Source of the DNA: Nicotiana tabacum
Taxonomy: Eukaryota; Streptophyta; Magnoliopsida; Solanales; Solanaceae
Direction of reading: 5' to 3'
DNA length: 64,000 nt
NCBI RefSeq assembly: GCF_000715075.1
Contig: NC_134095.1
Location: forward strand, 52,318,806-52,382,805
This document shows, piece after piece, positions 11,240 to 23,049 of this stretch (within the stretch, counting starts at the first letter, position 1; each line of letters begins with the position of its first letter). Made by a program: the position numbers and the translations under genes. Under the pieces are notes generated by a model. It was not told where the DNA came from and did not search any database. It was given only the letters and a program-made list of their open reading frames with translations.

Positions 11240-12166
11240 GTGGAGTGAAGGTTGCTAGTGCAGGCTGTTCAGTCGCCATATTAGCTGTTTCTTGAGGGTT
11301 GTATTTCTTCTTAAACTTGTGATCATTTGGATATCCTACTAGCTTGTAGCATATGTCCCTAGTATGACCTTTCAATTTGCAGTAATCACAGTAGAGATTG
11401 TAATTCTTCTTTAGATTTTGCTGATTTCCAACCCTGTTTGTCAACAAGGCAGCTATTTCACCAGCATCTAGACTAGCTGAAGCACTTGCCATAGTCTTTT
11501 GGCTTTCACATTCCATTAGCATAGAATATGACTTATTCACTGATGGTACTGGTACCATCATCAAGATCTGACTTCGAGCTTGCCCGTATGATTCACTCAG
11601 CCCCATCAAAAATTGCAAAAACTTTTGGAGCTCTATAAACTGAACAAATTCACAAGATTTGGCATCGTCATGGCCAGGAATTGGTGCCAAACTATTAAAT
11701 TCTGCCCAAAGCACTCTCAATTTTGAGAAGTGAGTTAAAATTGAGCTAGTACCCTGCCTAGCATAAGCAATTTCTCTGTGGATTTGAAAAATTCTAGAAC
11801 AATTCACCTTATCAAATCGCTCCTTCAGATCACCCCATACTACACCAGCATTTGAGGAATACACCATTCCACTCAATAGTTCCGATGAAACACAGTTCAT
11901 CAACCAAGACAATACAATGGCATTACAATGCTCCTAGAGATCAATGAGATTTGTTCCTAATTCTCCCTTTTGCATGTGCCGTCAATGAAACCTAGCTTAT
12001 TCCGACCTAAGATTGCAATCCTCATCAGTCGGCTCCATACGGAGTAATTTTTTGGTCCTCTCAATTGCAACGAAATCAATATAGCTCCTGAATTATCATT
12101 TGAATTCAGGAAAAGTGGATGATTGTGACCTAATTTCTCTGGTTTGGTGTTATCGATTGTCGCCAT
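11240..12166 (-). pseudogene. Copia gag remnant (UBN2-type) with zinc knuckle
   Basis: The start codon at 12166 begins MATIDNTKPEKLGHNHPLF, followed by the typical copia gag N-terminus (YSVWSRLMRIAILGRNKLGF). After an in-frame TAG near 11937, where a Trp is usual, the frame continues through SWLMNCVSSELLSG and a UBN2-like central part to a CCHC knuckle, CDYCKLKGHTRDIC, near 11370-11410. Gag forms the virus-like particle and the knuckle binds RNA. The internal stop breaks the protein. Confidence 0.9.
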
Positions 12167-12248
12167 TAATGACCTTCCTTCCAAGCTTCGAGATAATGAA
12201 AATTGAAGACAATAGGACCACACTAATGGCCGTGTGGCTCTGATACCA

Positions 12249-12551
12249 TGTTGAATTCAGCTATCTATGGAGCTCTGCCATGGTGATCTTGCTGAATTAT
12301 AGTGTAAGCTAAGAGGAAGTCGATTACAAAGATGAATCCGAGATGAATCTGAGAGAATATTCTAGAAGAAGAGAGAAATATAATAATCTATTCCAAGTGT
12401 CAAATGTATCTATACATGGATATATAAAATGTGTAAACTTAATGTAATTGTGGTTAGTGCTAAAGCGAACTCTACTATAGTCTAAGTTAGTTATAACTAA
12501 CAAATGAACAACTAACAAACTAACCACCCACTATCACTGCTAATCTCAACA
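12249..12551 (-). repeat. 5' LTR of the copia element (intact copy)
   Basis: This is a 303-base LTR, TGTTGAATTCAGC to AATCTCAACA. It serves as the uninterrupted reference that reveals the insertion site and target duplication of the array in the other LTR. Confidence 0.9.
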
Positions 12552-12782
12552 AATAGTGGCTTTGGGCCTTATTAATGGCTGATGAAGTGTGAATTCTGCA
12601 GATTCAACTAAAATTATTATTTTCGCTTTGAACTCTAACTAAACTTTTTTAATTAAACTAGCAACGGTTTATTGTCATTGTGCTCAAAAAGAAGTTGCCG
12701 AAGGGGGACTAGGCCTTTCCCTCGTATATATTTTGGAGCATGTACTAGCAGGACTCAAGATTTGTAAATATAAAGGTTCCCT
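12552..12782. other. Spacer between copia element and CACTA-like end
   Basis: About 230 bases of unassigned AT-rich sequence. No gene or repeat is recognised. Confidence 0.5.
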
Positions 12783-13200
12783 AGCTACAACATTTTAGGC
12801 CTTTAACCACACCTGAAAAGTGTGGCCTAAACTATCAAAAAGTGTAGCCTTTGATCAAAAGCCAACTTTTCGACCTAAGGCAACACTTTCCCAGGGGTGG
12901 CCTAAACTAGCATAACTTTTGCCCTAAGGCAACGTTTTACAAGTGTTGCCCTTGTAGTACCCTCAATGGCAATGCTTTTCGCGTACAACAGCAACACATT
13001 AATAGTGTGGTCTTAGTTACTCTTTATGCTACACTTTTCAAGTGTAATTCCTAAAACAACACTTGTAAAGCGTGGCTTTTGCTGCTATATAGGCCACAAA
13101 TTCACCAATCCCTATGGCCACATTTTTAAAGTGTCGCAATTTTGTCTAAGCTATAAAGCACTTTTTATATTTGTACAAGCCATGCTTTTATTATAAATAA
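12783..13200. repeat. Left terminal and subterminal repeat region of the CACTA element
   Basis: Many short direct and inverted copies of GTGTGGCC, GTGTTGCC, GGCAACAC and AAAGTGT follow the terminal CTACAACA. Such arrays are transposase-binding sites in En/Spm relatives. The matching right end (45628-46046) has the same words (AAAGTGCAG, GGAACACTTTCC, GCAACAC-like) in opposite order. Confidence 0.65.
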
Positions 13201-13435
13201 TTTATATTTTTTTTCCATATCTGATAATCACACTAAGTATGAAGATCTCAAGCACTCAATTAACTAGAAGTAAACAAAAGAATAATTCAAATACATATAC
13301 TTGCAATTAACTTTAGAAAATGAATAAATCTAGTGTATAATACATCACCTAATAAAGCAAATTTCTTCAAGGTGCATGCTAACAATTAACTTACAAAATA
13401 TTCTATAACTATTATACTATTGGGAATAACAAAAA

Positions 13436-13523
13436 TTATAATTGTTCAGGGTCTTCATCATTAAACCCCAACAGATCAAATTGCATTTTGGCTATCATTT
13501 TTAATTTACTCACTAGAACTTTC
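13436..13523 (-). pseudogene. Possible last exon of a CACTA-borne ORF
   Basis: On the minus strand a TCTATAG acceptor at 13524-13530 is followed by an open segment in one phase: 27 codons including IAKMQFDLLGFNDEDPEQL, then TAA at 13436-13438. The acidic end and splice-site placement look like a real exon, but I do not recognise the protein. It lies inside the CACTA left arm, so it may be the tail of an element-encoded protein or of a captured gene. Confidence 0.3.
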
Positions 13524-14463
13524 CTATAGAATCAAAATAAAATTAATAATTAGATACAGATCAATAACATGCAACTGCAAACTCAAAGCAATATGGTAGA
13601 GTTTTCCCTTTGAAATTTTAAATATCAAGCTAGTAAGGGTAGGCTTTCTTCAATATTCTGCGGTATTCCAATTAGTTGTATTTTTGCATTGTCATTAGCA
13701 CTTTCTTTATGCTTCTATGAAAAATGCATATCGAAAAATAGAAGGGGAAAATAGTCCATTAAAGGAAGACGAATATACATTCACTCAATCATGTCCATTA
13801 TAGAAAGACATCCAGATTATCGGATGATATAGCGATGCTATTACAAATAATGTTGCACTGTGGGTCGGTCCCGAACCGGACCGGGCCCGCGGTCTTAACG
13901 GGCCTCACGGGCCTGGTGGGCCGGTCCTGGTGGTCTCTTAAAGCCCGAGGCGGGCCGGTCTTGTTTGGTAAGCCCACGAGCCCGGGACCGTTTAGCCCGG
14001 GACGGGCTGGCGGGCCTGGTCCGGGCCTGGTCCGGGCCCAGCGGGCCTAACGGCTATAATTTAAAAAAAAAAATTAAAAAAAAACAGCCCAACGGCCATA
14101 TTTAAAAAGTAGTCGTTTGGGGCTTTTTTTGACCGTTTGGTAGTTTAGAAAATGGCCATTTGGCCCCCAAACTTTATATAATTACACTTTTCCCCATTTC
14201 TCAACTATAAATACCCCCTCATTCTTTTATTTTTATTCACCAATTCATCAATATCTCTCAATCTCTCTCAATCTCTCTACTACAATTACTTAATCTATTG
14301 TTGAAATTTCGTGAAAAATTGTGAAGTTGTTGAATTGAAGTTTTCAAGTGTTCAACGATTTTCAATTTTCAAAAAGTTGTTCGGAAATCCGGTAAACTCG
14401 TTTCAACTCTTACGTTTTAAGAATATATTTTTGTGTGGTTTAGATTGCATAATTATAATTAAT

Positions 14464-17067
14464 ATGACATTTTCTTTGAAAAAAATGTTTGGTAAAGGAA
14501 AAGATAAAACCGGTGAAAGTAGTGGCCAACCAACTATCCTTCCCCCGGCTCCCCGACCTAGAAAAGATAAGCAAGTTGAAAGTAGTCGCCAACCTAGACG
14601 TCCTCCTCCTTCTTTAATTCTTGATAGTGATCACCCTTGTTTTCAATTTACCGATAGTGAATTTTACCATAATGTTGCACCAGGTGAAAGATTAGATGAT
14701 GAAATTATGAATGCTCTTTATTCTAATGAAACCATTTTAGAAAATAATGAGAAAAATGAGGATGATGATGAAACCCAAGCACCGGATTTAGATGATACAC
14801 CTACTAGTCCTCTTAATAACCCAACTGATGCACCGGTCGACCCACCTGTAGAAACTCCTACTTTTAATAGAGAACCTGCTAAACGCCTAGAAACATCATT
14901 AGTTTGGAATTTTTTTACTCAAGTAAGAGAACAAATAAGGCTAAGTGTAAAAGTTGTGGGAAATTAATGTCGCATAAATATACTGGAGACCGTAGCGGCA
15001 CGGGTAGTTTAACTAGGCACATAAAAACACACCCTAGAGATAAGGCTAGATTTTTTCAAATGAAAGCACAGCTAAAGGGGACAAGTGTAGATTATGCGGT
15101 TAACCCTAGTACAGGTTCAAATCTAGTTCAACCAGGAATTAACACTGTCACCGGAGGTATTTTATATTACGATCCAAATAGAGATCGTGAAGAATTAGCA
15201 AAGATGATTACTATTATGTGCTTACCTTATACTTTTGCTTCTAATCCTAATTGGGTTCATTATATTAGAAGAGTTTTTAATCCTACTTATAAAGGTTGAC
15301 CTCGCGCAACAGTTAAGAGTGATATTTATAAATTCAAACATGAATATGAACAATATTTGCGGTATTTATTTACTCATATACCTAATCGGATTTCTATTAC
15401 TACTGATATTGGTAGAAGTGGTAATGATTGTGATTATCTAACTGTTACAAGTCATTGGATAGATGAGGAATGGATAATGCAAAAACGCATAATTGTATAT
15501 AGAATAATTAATTCGCGTCACACAGGTAAGTTTATAGCTAACACTGTTGCAGATATTTGTAGATATTTTTGCTTTAGCGATAAAATAATGGCAATTTCTA
15601 TGGATAATGCTTCTAGTAACACTAGTGCTATAGGCATGCTTACAACAACACTAAATCCTGCATTTACTAATATTTTCCATGTTAGATGTATTTGTCATAT
15701 TTATCATTTAATTGTCGGTGATGGTATGCGAATTTTAAACATAGAAATTGAAAAGGTTAGAATGGCTCTTAATTGGTTTTTTATTCAAACCGTAGAAGTA
15801 GACTTAGAGAGTATTTTAAAAAATGTGATGAATATGGCCTTAGAGAAAGAAAGGTTCCTAAACCTTGCCTGACTAGATGGAATTGTATGTACGAAAGTTT
15901 AGTAGTTGCATATGAATATAGAAACCCAATTAATGCAACGTTTAATTCTCGGGTAGGTGGTGAGGATGATGATGAAATGCTTACTACTCAAGATTGGACG
16001 AATGTTAAAATTCTTTTAGATTTTTTAGAACATTTTCAAATTGCTACAAATGCATTTTCTGGGCAATATTATCCGGCTATTTCAAACTGTTTAGTTTATA
16101 TTGCAGCACTATCTGATTTGTTTGTTGAATTTGGTGAGGGTGGGGACATTTATGAACTTGCTATAAATGAAATGAAACAAAAGTTTAAAAAATATTTTTT
16201 TCCTATCCCTCCTATTTATGGTCTTGCTGCAATGCTAAATCCTACAATGAAATTGGGAGGTCCTCATTTTTGGTATTCAAATATTTATAAGGCTTTAGAT
16301 CTTTCAAATGAGGAAATTGCTACACTTGCAGATGCAAAAGCTTCAATTAAAATTAATGCTCAAACAGTTTATAATGTTTATCAACTTGCCTTAGAGCATG
16401 CTAGGCCAATTATTCCAACCCGTACTTCGTCTAGCTCACAATCGTCTAAAAGAGTTGCGGGTTTAAAAGCTCTTAAATCTTGGACGGAGTTCAGGGGTTC
16501 TCAAGGTGATAATTATGATGAAACTTCACATCTAAATGAGCTTCAAGTTTATTTGTCTCAGGGACTTGAAAAGGAGAATCCAGACGGCTCTTTTGATCTT
16601 TTGGAATGGTGGAAGGCAAGGGAAAAACATTTTCCGGTTCTTGCAAGGATGGCTCGGGATATTTTATCAATTCAAGCTTCAACGGTTGCATCAGAGAGCG
16701 CTTTCAGTCAAGCAAGACTGCAAATAGGTGATCATAGAGCGTCTATGAGGGATAGCTTGGAAAAATCAGTACTGTTTAGAGATTGGATCCGCTCGGAAAG
16801 AAGAAACGTGATCATAGAGCGTCTATGAGGGATAGCTTGGAAAAATCAGTACTGTTTAGAGATTGGATCCGCTCGGAAAGAAGAAACTTTGGAATTGCAG
16901 AAGCACAACCGGCGATAGATGAAGCTTATGAAGAAATGATAGCGGAACTTGCGGAGGATTCGGCTTCGCCCGGAAGTGGTGATGAACAAACTTCTTTTCC
17001 ACCACCACCAACGCAACCTCCTCCGAACCTTGAAGGATTTATGAGATTTGTTAGAGATAATACATAG
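14464..17067 (+). pseudogene. hAT transposase (BED zinc finger, catalytic core, C-terminal dimerisation domain), broken
   Basis: The ATG at 14464 begins MTFSLKKMFGKGKDKT. A proline- and acid-rich N-terminus leads to a BED finger (WNFFTQ, then after a frame change KAKCKSCGKLMSHK...GSLTRHIKTH, the two Cys and two His zinc ligands kept). A TGA at 15297 interrupts GxPRATVKSD. The RNase H-like core follows (ISITTDI near 15390, then MDNASSNTSA near 15600). A second frame change near 15775 leads to CLTRWNCMYESL. The C-terminus has the hAT dimerisation motif ILSIQASTVASESAFSQAR (near 16660-16715). An exact 80-base tandem duplication (16728-16807 and 16808-16887) shifts the frame again just before the acidic tail. 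Two shifts, one stop and the duplication make it inactive. Confidence 0.92.
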
Positions 17068-17268
17068 ACTAATATGTAACTTGTATTTTGGCACATCTTC
17101 CTTAGTTTTTTTCCTTCTAATGGTGGTATTAGTACCTTGTTGTGCTCATTCCATTGGGGGAAGGATGACTAAGAAAGATATGTCATTTTTGGTAATAAAA
17201 TTTATTGCTTCTACCCATGAATATCTTTTCGCAATATTTCTTTGTCTTTACTTAGAATTATTATATAA

Positions 17269-18045
17269 GAGAATATATATACATAAGATACAATATATAT
17301 ACTACAAGACAATATATTATGCGAATATATATACATAAGATACAATATATATACTACAAGAAAATATATAAGAGAATATATATACATAAGATACAATATA
17401 TATACTACAAGACAATATATTATGCGAATATATATACATAAGATACAATATATATACTACAAGAAAATATATTATGCGAATATATATACATAAGATACAA
17501 TATATATACTACAAGAAAATATATAAGAGAATATATATACATAAGATACAATATATATACTACAAGACAATATATTATGCGAATATATATACATAAGATA
17601 CAATATATATACTACAAGAAAATATATAAGAGAATATATATACATAAGATACAATATATATACTACAAGAAAATATATTATGCGAATATATATACATAAG
17701 ATACAATATATATACTACAAGACAATATATTATGCGAATATATATACATAAGATACAATATATATACTACAAGAAAATATATAAGAGAATATATATACAT
17801 AAGATACAATATATATACTACAAGAAAATATATAAGAGAATATATATACATAAGATACAATATATATACTACAAGACAATATATTATGCGAATATATATA
17901 CATAAGATACAATATATATACTACAAGAAAATATATAAGAGAATATATATACATAAGATACAATATATATACTACAAGACAATATATTATGCGAATATAT
18001 ATACATAAGATACAATATATATACTACAAGACAATATATTATGCA
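17269..18045. repeat. AT-rich minisatellite, about 15 units of 51-52 bases, inside the hAT element
   Basis: Each unit has a constant core of about 37 bases (GAATATATATACATAAGATA then CAATATATATACTACAA) and a variable joiner of one of three kinds: A = GAAAATATATAAGA, B = GACAATATATTATGC, C = GAAAATATATTATGC. Reading left to right the joiners run B A B C A B A C B A A B A B B. Frames on the minus strand (MYLMYIYSLIYFLVVYILYL and relatives) are translations of the repeat, not genes. Confidence 0.95.
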
Positions 18046-18179
18046 TGACAATTTAGTGTTTTACTATTGTTTTGTTATGTTTCTTTTTCGTCAAGCACTT
18101 TAATAATTAGATCTACATATATACTACATACATATTTTTAATATAGCCATGATACTACAAGAAATTGCCTTTAAAAAAA

Positions 18180-18357
18180 AACCGCTAGGCCCGCGAAGCC
18201 CACGAGACCGGCCCGTTAAGCCCAGGACCATGTGGGCTTAGGCCCATCACGAGCCGGTTCCACCCGTTGAGCCCACGAAGCCCGGGACTGCCAGAGCCCA
18301 GGCCCACGAAGCCAGGCCCGTTTGGCCCACGAAGGCCCGGCCCAGAATACAGCACTA
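18180..18357. repeat. Right subterminal GC-rich arm of the hAT element
   Basis: A block of AAGCCC, GGCCCG and CCACGAAGCCC words stands in inverted relation to the left arm at 13858-14045 (GGGCCTGG, GGGCCGG, CGGGCC). Subterminal motif clusters are where hAT transposases bind; the sharp contrast with the AT-rich surroundings marks both arms. Confidence 0.75.
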
Positions 18358-18521
18358 ATTACAAAAAACAAAGATCCCAAAAATAATGGGTTTTACGCGA
18401 AAGTTAAACACATAGATAAATTTTATATCTTTAATGAGAACGTCAGAAAATGTACAACTCGCAAACTATGTATTATGGAATACATAATGGATTAAAAAAA
18501 TCAGTCAATTAGCTAATCATT

Positions 18522-21412
18522 TGTCACGATCCTAAACCCAGACCCGGTCGTGATGGCGCCTCTTGTGTAGACAAGGCCAGCCGACACAACACCCAATTCA
18601 TTTTAAACAATTAAAATAACACAATTTAAGTCATTAGCATGATTAAATCCCAAAGAAACAGTGAAACGGTACAATTTGCGAAACAAACACGGCCCGACAT
18701 TAGGGTGTCACCAGTCATGAGCATCTAAACATGTGTCTAAGAGTCTGAAGGAGTTTATACAGTCTATTACAGAACTAGAAACAGAAAGTAAGATAGGAGG
18801 GATAAACACTGAGCTGCGAACGCCGAGCAGCTACCTAGTGGACTTCGAATGGCCTGCTGGGAGCAATCAACCCTCACTGGCGGGACCTGAAGCTCCTGAA
18901 TCTGCACACGGGGTGCAGGGAGTAAATTGAGTACTCTAACTCACTGAGTAATAACAATAAATGAAGACTGAGCGATAAGAAATCATGTAAAACGCAACAA
19001 CATGCTATAGAAAGGCAGAGTAAAACCAGTAAAATGCAGTAAAACAGTGAAACCTTGAAAAAAAACACCTTAGGTCAGTATAAGCTTCTTTAAAATACCT
19101 TTTTAATAGTTAAACAAGTAAATGAGAAGCAGCGAGAAAAGATAAATACATAAAATTAGCCCCTCGGGCACAATATCAACAGAATCAGCCCATCGGGCAA
19201 TAACATGGAACAACACCAGCCCCTCGGGCTATATCTCATATCACAATGGGTACCCGCGCTCACTTGGGGTGTACAGACTCCGGGAAGGGCCCCTTACGGC
19301 CCAAGCGCAATATCAAGCCATCTCTTGACATAATTAAATAGGCTTTCGGCCTTATATCGAGCCACCTTGTGGCATACAACTCAGGCCCTCAACCTCATAA
19401 TCATAATCAGTTCAACACTGCTGCGGTGTGTAGCCCGATCCCATAATAACCTCACAACACAGGCCCTCAGCCCTACTCAGTCAGAAATTTCTAAAAGTCA
19501 CTCGGGCACAGTAAAATATGATGCTCAGCCCAAAATATCATTTAAAGTGTTAAAACAGAGTAAACATGCCTGCGTTATGAAAACAATATAATATACATGA
19601 CTGAGTACAAATATAAAATCAAAACAGTGAGGAAATAGTAGTAAAAATACCCTAAGGGTCCAAATAGTTGGAACGAGGCCCAAATATGACATTTAGCCCA
19701 AAACATGATGATAGCAAACAATTTTCAATAAAATACACAGTAAAACAGTCATACGGGATGGACTAAGTCACAATACCCAATGGTGCACGACCCCACACTC
19801 AACATCTAGCGTGTGCGTCACCTCAATATAGCACAACGATGTGAAATCCGGGGTTTTATACCCTCAGGACAATATTTACAATCATTACTCAACTCTATCC
19901 GGTCCAAACTCTAGCCTGCGATACCTTTGCCTCTCGAATTGGCCTCTGGATGCTCCAAATCTAACAGAAATCAGTGCAAAATCATCAAAATATGCTAAGG
20001 GAACAAAGCTCACTCGAAAGAAATCAAATTACAACAAAAATCTTGAAATTGGCCAAATCCGACCCTCGGGCCCACATCTCGGATCCCAATAAAAATTACA
20101 TCAATAGACTCCTTATCACTCCCCGAGTTCATTCATATCAAAATTACCAAAATCCAACCACAAATGATCCCTCAAATCCCTAATTTTAGGTCTCCAATTA
20201 CAAGCCCTAGTTCTTTAATATTTAGGCTTAAATTCAATAATTTCCATGATTAATTAGGTATAAATCACATTAGGATCGAGTATTAAGTCCATAAATCTTA
20301 CCTCCAAGTGTTCCCCCTTGATTCCCTCTTCAATCCTCTTCAAAAAACTTCAAAATCGCCCAAAAATGGAGGAACTTAGGCTAAACATCGCGGAAATGAG
20401 CTTTTAAACATTCTGCCCAGACATTTCAATCCTTCTTCGCGAAGGCGGTCAAAGCCTCGCATTCGCAAAGCACAACCTAACGTTGACCACATTTTCCTTC
20501 TTCGCGAACGCGTCTCCCCTCTCTCGAACACGAAGGATCAGCTCCACAACCCATCGCGAACACGGCTCCCCGAATCACGAACGCGTAGCTCAAAGACCCC
20601 ACCCCTTCGTGAACGTGGGACCTCCTTCATGAACGTGAAGGCCAAAAATCCTGCCTCACATCTCAACCCTTCGCGAACGCGAGGGACCATTCGCGAACGC
20701 GAAGGCCAAAAGCCTGCAATAGCTGAAGCCAAAAATCTGCAACTTCTCAACTATGCATTTTGGTCCGTTTAAACAGCCGAAACTCACCCGAGGCCCTCGG
20801 GACCTCAACCAAACATGCTAACATATCCCATAATATCACTAAAACTTGTTCCAACCTTCGAAATTCTCAAAACAACATCAAAACACCAAATTTGCATCGG
20901 ATTCAAGCCTAAGAATTCCAAAATCTTTCAAATTCCACTTTCGATAAAAAAAGTCTGCCAAAACTCGTCCGAATGACCTGAAATTTTGCATACACATCCC
21001 AAATGACATAACGGACCTATTGAAACTTCCGTAATTCTATTCCGACCCCTATATCAAAACCTCACCTATTAACCGAAAAATGCCAAAATTCCAATTTCGC
21101 CAATTCAAGCCTAAATCTACTCCGTACCTCCAAAACAAATTCCGATCACGCTCCTAAGTCCTAAATCACATCCCAAAGCTATTCGAACCATCGGAACTCA
21201 CATCCGAGCCCTTTGACACATAATTCAGCATCTGGTTGACTTTTCCAACTTAATCTTCCTCAAAAGGGACTAAGTGTCTCAAACGTTACCAAAACCTCTC
21301 CGAAACTGAGCAACCAACCCGGTAACACAAAATGCAGTTGAACAAGGCAATAAGAAGCAGAAATGGGGGAAACGAAGCGATAACTCATGAAACGACCGGT
21401 CGGGTCGCTACA
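18522..21412 (-). repeat. 3' LTR of gypsy element 1
   Basis: It is 2891 bases. It holds a CCCCTCGGGC-type short repeat cluster at about 19158-19235. A GC-rich cluster at about 20430-20710 is built around TTCGCGAACGCG. In transcript sense that cluster lies just before a TATA-like TTTAAAAG (about 20401-20409). Confidence 0.9.
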
Positions 21413-21469
21413 TCCTCCCTCTCTTAAACAAATGTTCTTCCTCGAACGAGTCAAGAAACATACTTGAAG

Positions 21470-22970
21470 CCTCAAACAGGTGATGATATCTGCTCCGCAT
21501 CTCCCGCTCGGTCTCCCAGTAGCCTCTTCCACGGGCCGACCTCTCCACTGCACTTTCTCTGAAGCTATATCCTTTGATCTCAACTTTCGAATCTGACGCT
21601 CCAAAATAGCTACTGGCTCTACATCATAAGTCAAATCACCATCTAACTGCATCATGTTGAAATCCAGAACATGAGACGGATCCCCAATATACTTTCGGAG
21701 CATAGAAACATGAAATGTCGGATGCACACTCGACAAGCTGGGTGGCAAAGCAAGCTCATAAGCCACCTCCCCAATCCTCTGAAGCACCTCAAAAGGCCCA
21801 ATGAACCGAGGACTCAATTTATCTTTCTTCCCAAATCTCATAACACCCTTCATGGGCGAAACCTTCAATAGAACCTTCTCGCCAACCATGTAGGACACAT
21901 CCTGAACCTTCTTGTCAGCATAACTCTTTTGTCTCGACTGCGCTGTGCGAAGCCTCTCCTAAATTACCTTCACCTTTTCTAAAGCATCCTGCACCAAGTC
22001 TGTCCCCAATAGTCTAGCCTCACCCGGCTCAAACCAACCAACTAGAGATCTACACCGCCTCCCATACAAAGCCTCATATGGAGCCATCTGAATACTCGAC
22101 TAGTAGCTGTTGTTATAAGCAAACTCTACGAGCGGTAGAAACTGATCCCATAACCCTCCGAAATCAATGACACAAGCACGCAACATGTCCTCCAATATTT
22201 GAATTGTACGCTCGGACTGCCCGTCCGTCTGAGGGTGAAAAGTTGTACTCAACTCAACCTGAGTACCCAAATCTCGCTGCACAGACCTCCAAAACTACGA
22301 AGTAAACTGAGTGACCCTATCTGAAATGATGGAAACCGGGACACCATGCAAATGAATAATCTCCCTGATATAGATCTCTGCCAACCGCTCTAAAGAATAG
22401 GTAGTACACACAGGAATGAAGTGTACGGGCTTGGTCAGCCGATCCACAATCACTCAAATAGCATCGAACTTCTTCAAAGTCTGTGGGAGCCCAACTACAA
22501 AGTCCATGGTGATCCGTTCCCACTTCCACTCTGGAATATCCATCTGCTGAAGCAAGCCACCCGGTCTCTGATGCTCATATTTTACCTGCTGACAATTGAG
22601 ACACCGAGCTACAAATCCCACAATGTCCTTCTTCATTCTCCTCCACCAATAATGCTGTCTCAGATCCTGATACATCTTCGCGGCACCCGGATGAATGGAA
22701 TACCGCAAGGTATGGGCCTCCTCCAGAATCAACTCTCGAAGCCCATCTACATTGGGCACACATATTCGGCCATGCATCCTCAACACCCCATCATCACAAA
22801 TAGTCACATCTCTAGCATCATCGTGTTGAACTCTGTTCTTAAGGACAAGCAAATGGGGATCATCATATTGGTGCTCTCTGATGCGATCATATAAGGAAGA
22901 CCGAGAAATCACACAAGCTAATACCCGAGTGGGCTCCGAAATATCCAACCTCACAAACCGATTGGTCAAG
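21470..22970 (-). pseudogene. Gypsy element 1 integrase with chromodomain-like tail, broken
   Basis: Minus strand. The zinc-binding part is ELILEEAHTLRYSIHPGAAK through CLNCQQVKYEHQRPGG (22540-22740). The start of the catalytic core is WERITMDFVVGLPQT near 22480. A frame change and stops follow, then [20 protein letters not shown] near 22210 with the catalytic Glu region, and the C-terminal GPFEVLQRIGEVAYELALPP near 21790. The last part, VEPVAILERQIRKLRSKDIA to VQWRGRPVEEAT (near 21530-21620), is the degenerate chromodomain usual in this lineage. Integrase would insert the cDNA; stops near 22099 and 22316 prevent that here. Confidence 0.9.
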
Positions 22971-23049
22971 GCCTAAACATCAACTGCAAGAGGTCTCTCC
23001 CCAACTGGAATATATGCCAAACTCCCCATACTCACCGCCTTCCTACTCA

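Larger units (their letters stand above)
2819..12551 (-). mobile_element. Degenerate Ty1/copia LTR retrotransposon carrying a nested insertion in its 3' LTR
   Basis: The ends are matching LTRs beginning TGTTGAATTCAGC and ending AATCTCAACA: 12249-12551 on the right, which is the 5' LTR in transcript sense, and 2819-2848 plus 7611-7875 on the left, split by the nested array. Just inside the right LTR the minus strand reads TGGTATCAGAGCCACACGG (12230-12248), a methionine-tRNA primer-binding site. Just inside the left LTR is a polypurine tract (minus-strand TTGAGGGGGAG, about 7876-7886). Domain order on the minus strand is gag, protease, integrase, RT, RNase H, diagnostic of copia. Flanks AAATG (2814-2818) and AATAG (12552-12556) do not form a perfect target duplication. 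The coding region has many stops and shifts. Confidence 0.93.
13848..18357 (+). mobile_element. hAT DNA transposon, degenerate
   Basis: ATTACAAA occurs exactly at 13840-13847 and 18358-18365, the 8-base target duplication expected of hAT elements. The ends match as inverted repeats (TAATGTTGCACTGTGGG at the left, reverse complement TAGTGCTGTATTCTGGG at the right; 15 of 21 positions agree over the first 21 bases). Both arms have GC-rich subterminal blocks built of GGGCC, GGCCCG and AAGCCCG words, in inverted orientation. The body carries a broken BED-finger hAT transposase and a long AT-rich minisatellite. TATAAATA at 14206-14213 is a likely TATA box. Confidence 0.93.

Noticed and set aside
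2814..12556. Target duplication for the copia element
   Set aside because: AAATG and AATAG are similar but not identical in register; it could be decayed, but I cannot support it as seen.
17211..17963. Minus-strand frames rich in Tyr, Ile and Leu that resemble membrane proteins
   Set aside because: They are translations of the AT-rich 52-base minisatellite; their length depends only on repeat phase.
17269..18045. Regularly spaced repeats resembling a CRISPR array
   Set aside because: The joiners are not unique spacers but three recurring variants, the units are AT-rich tandem repeats, and the DNA is plant nuclear.
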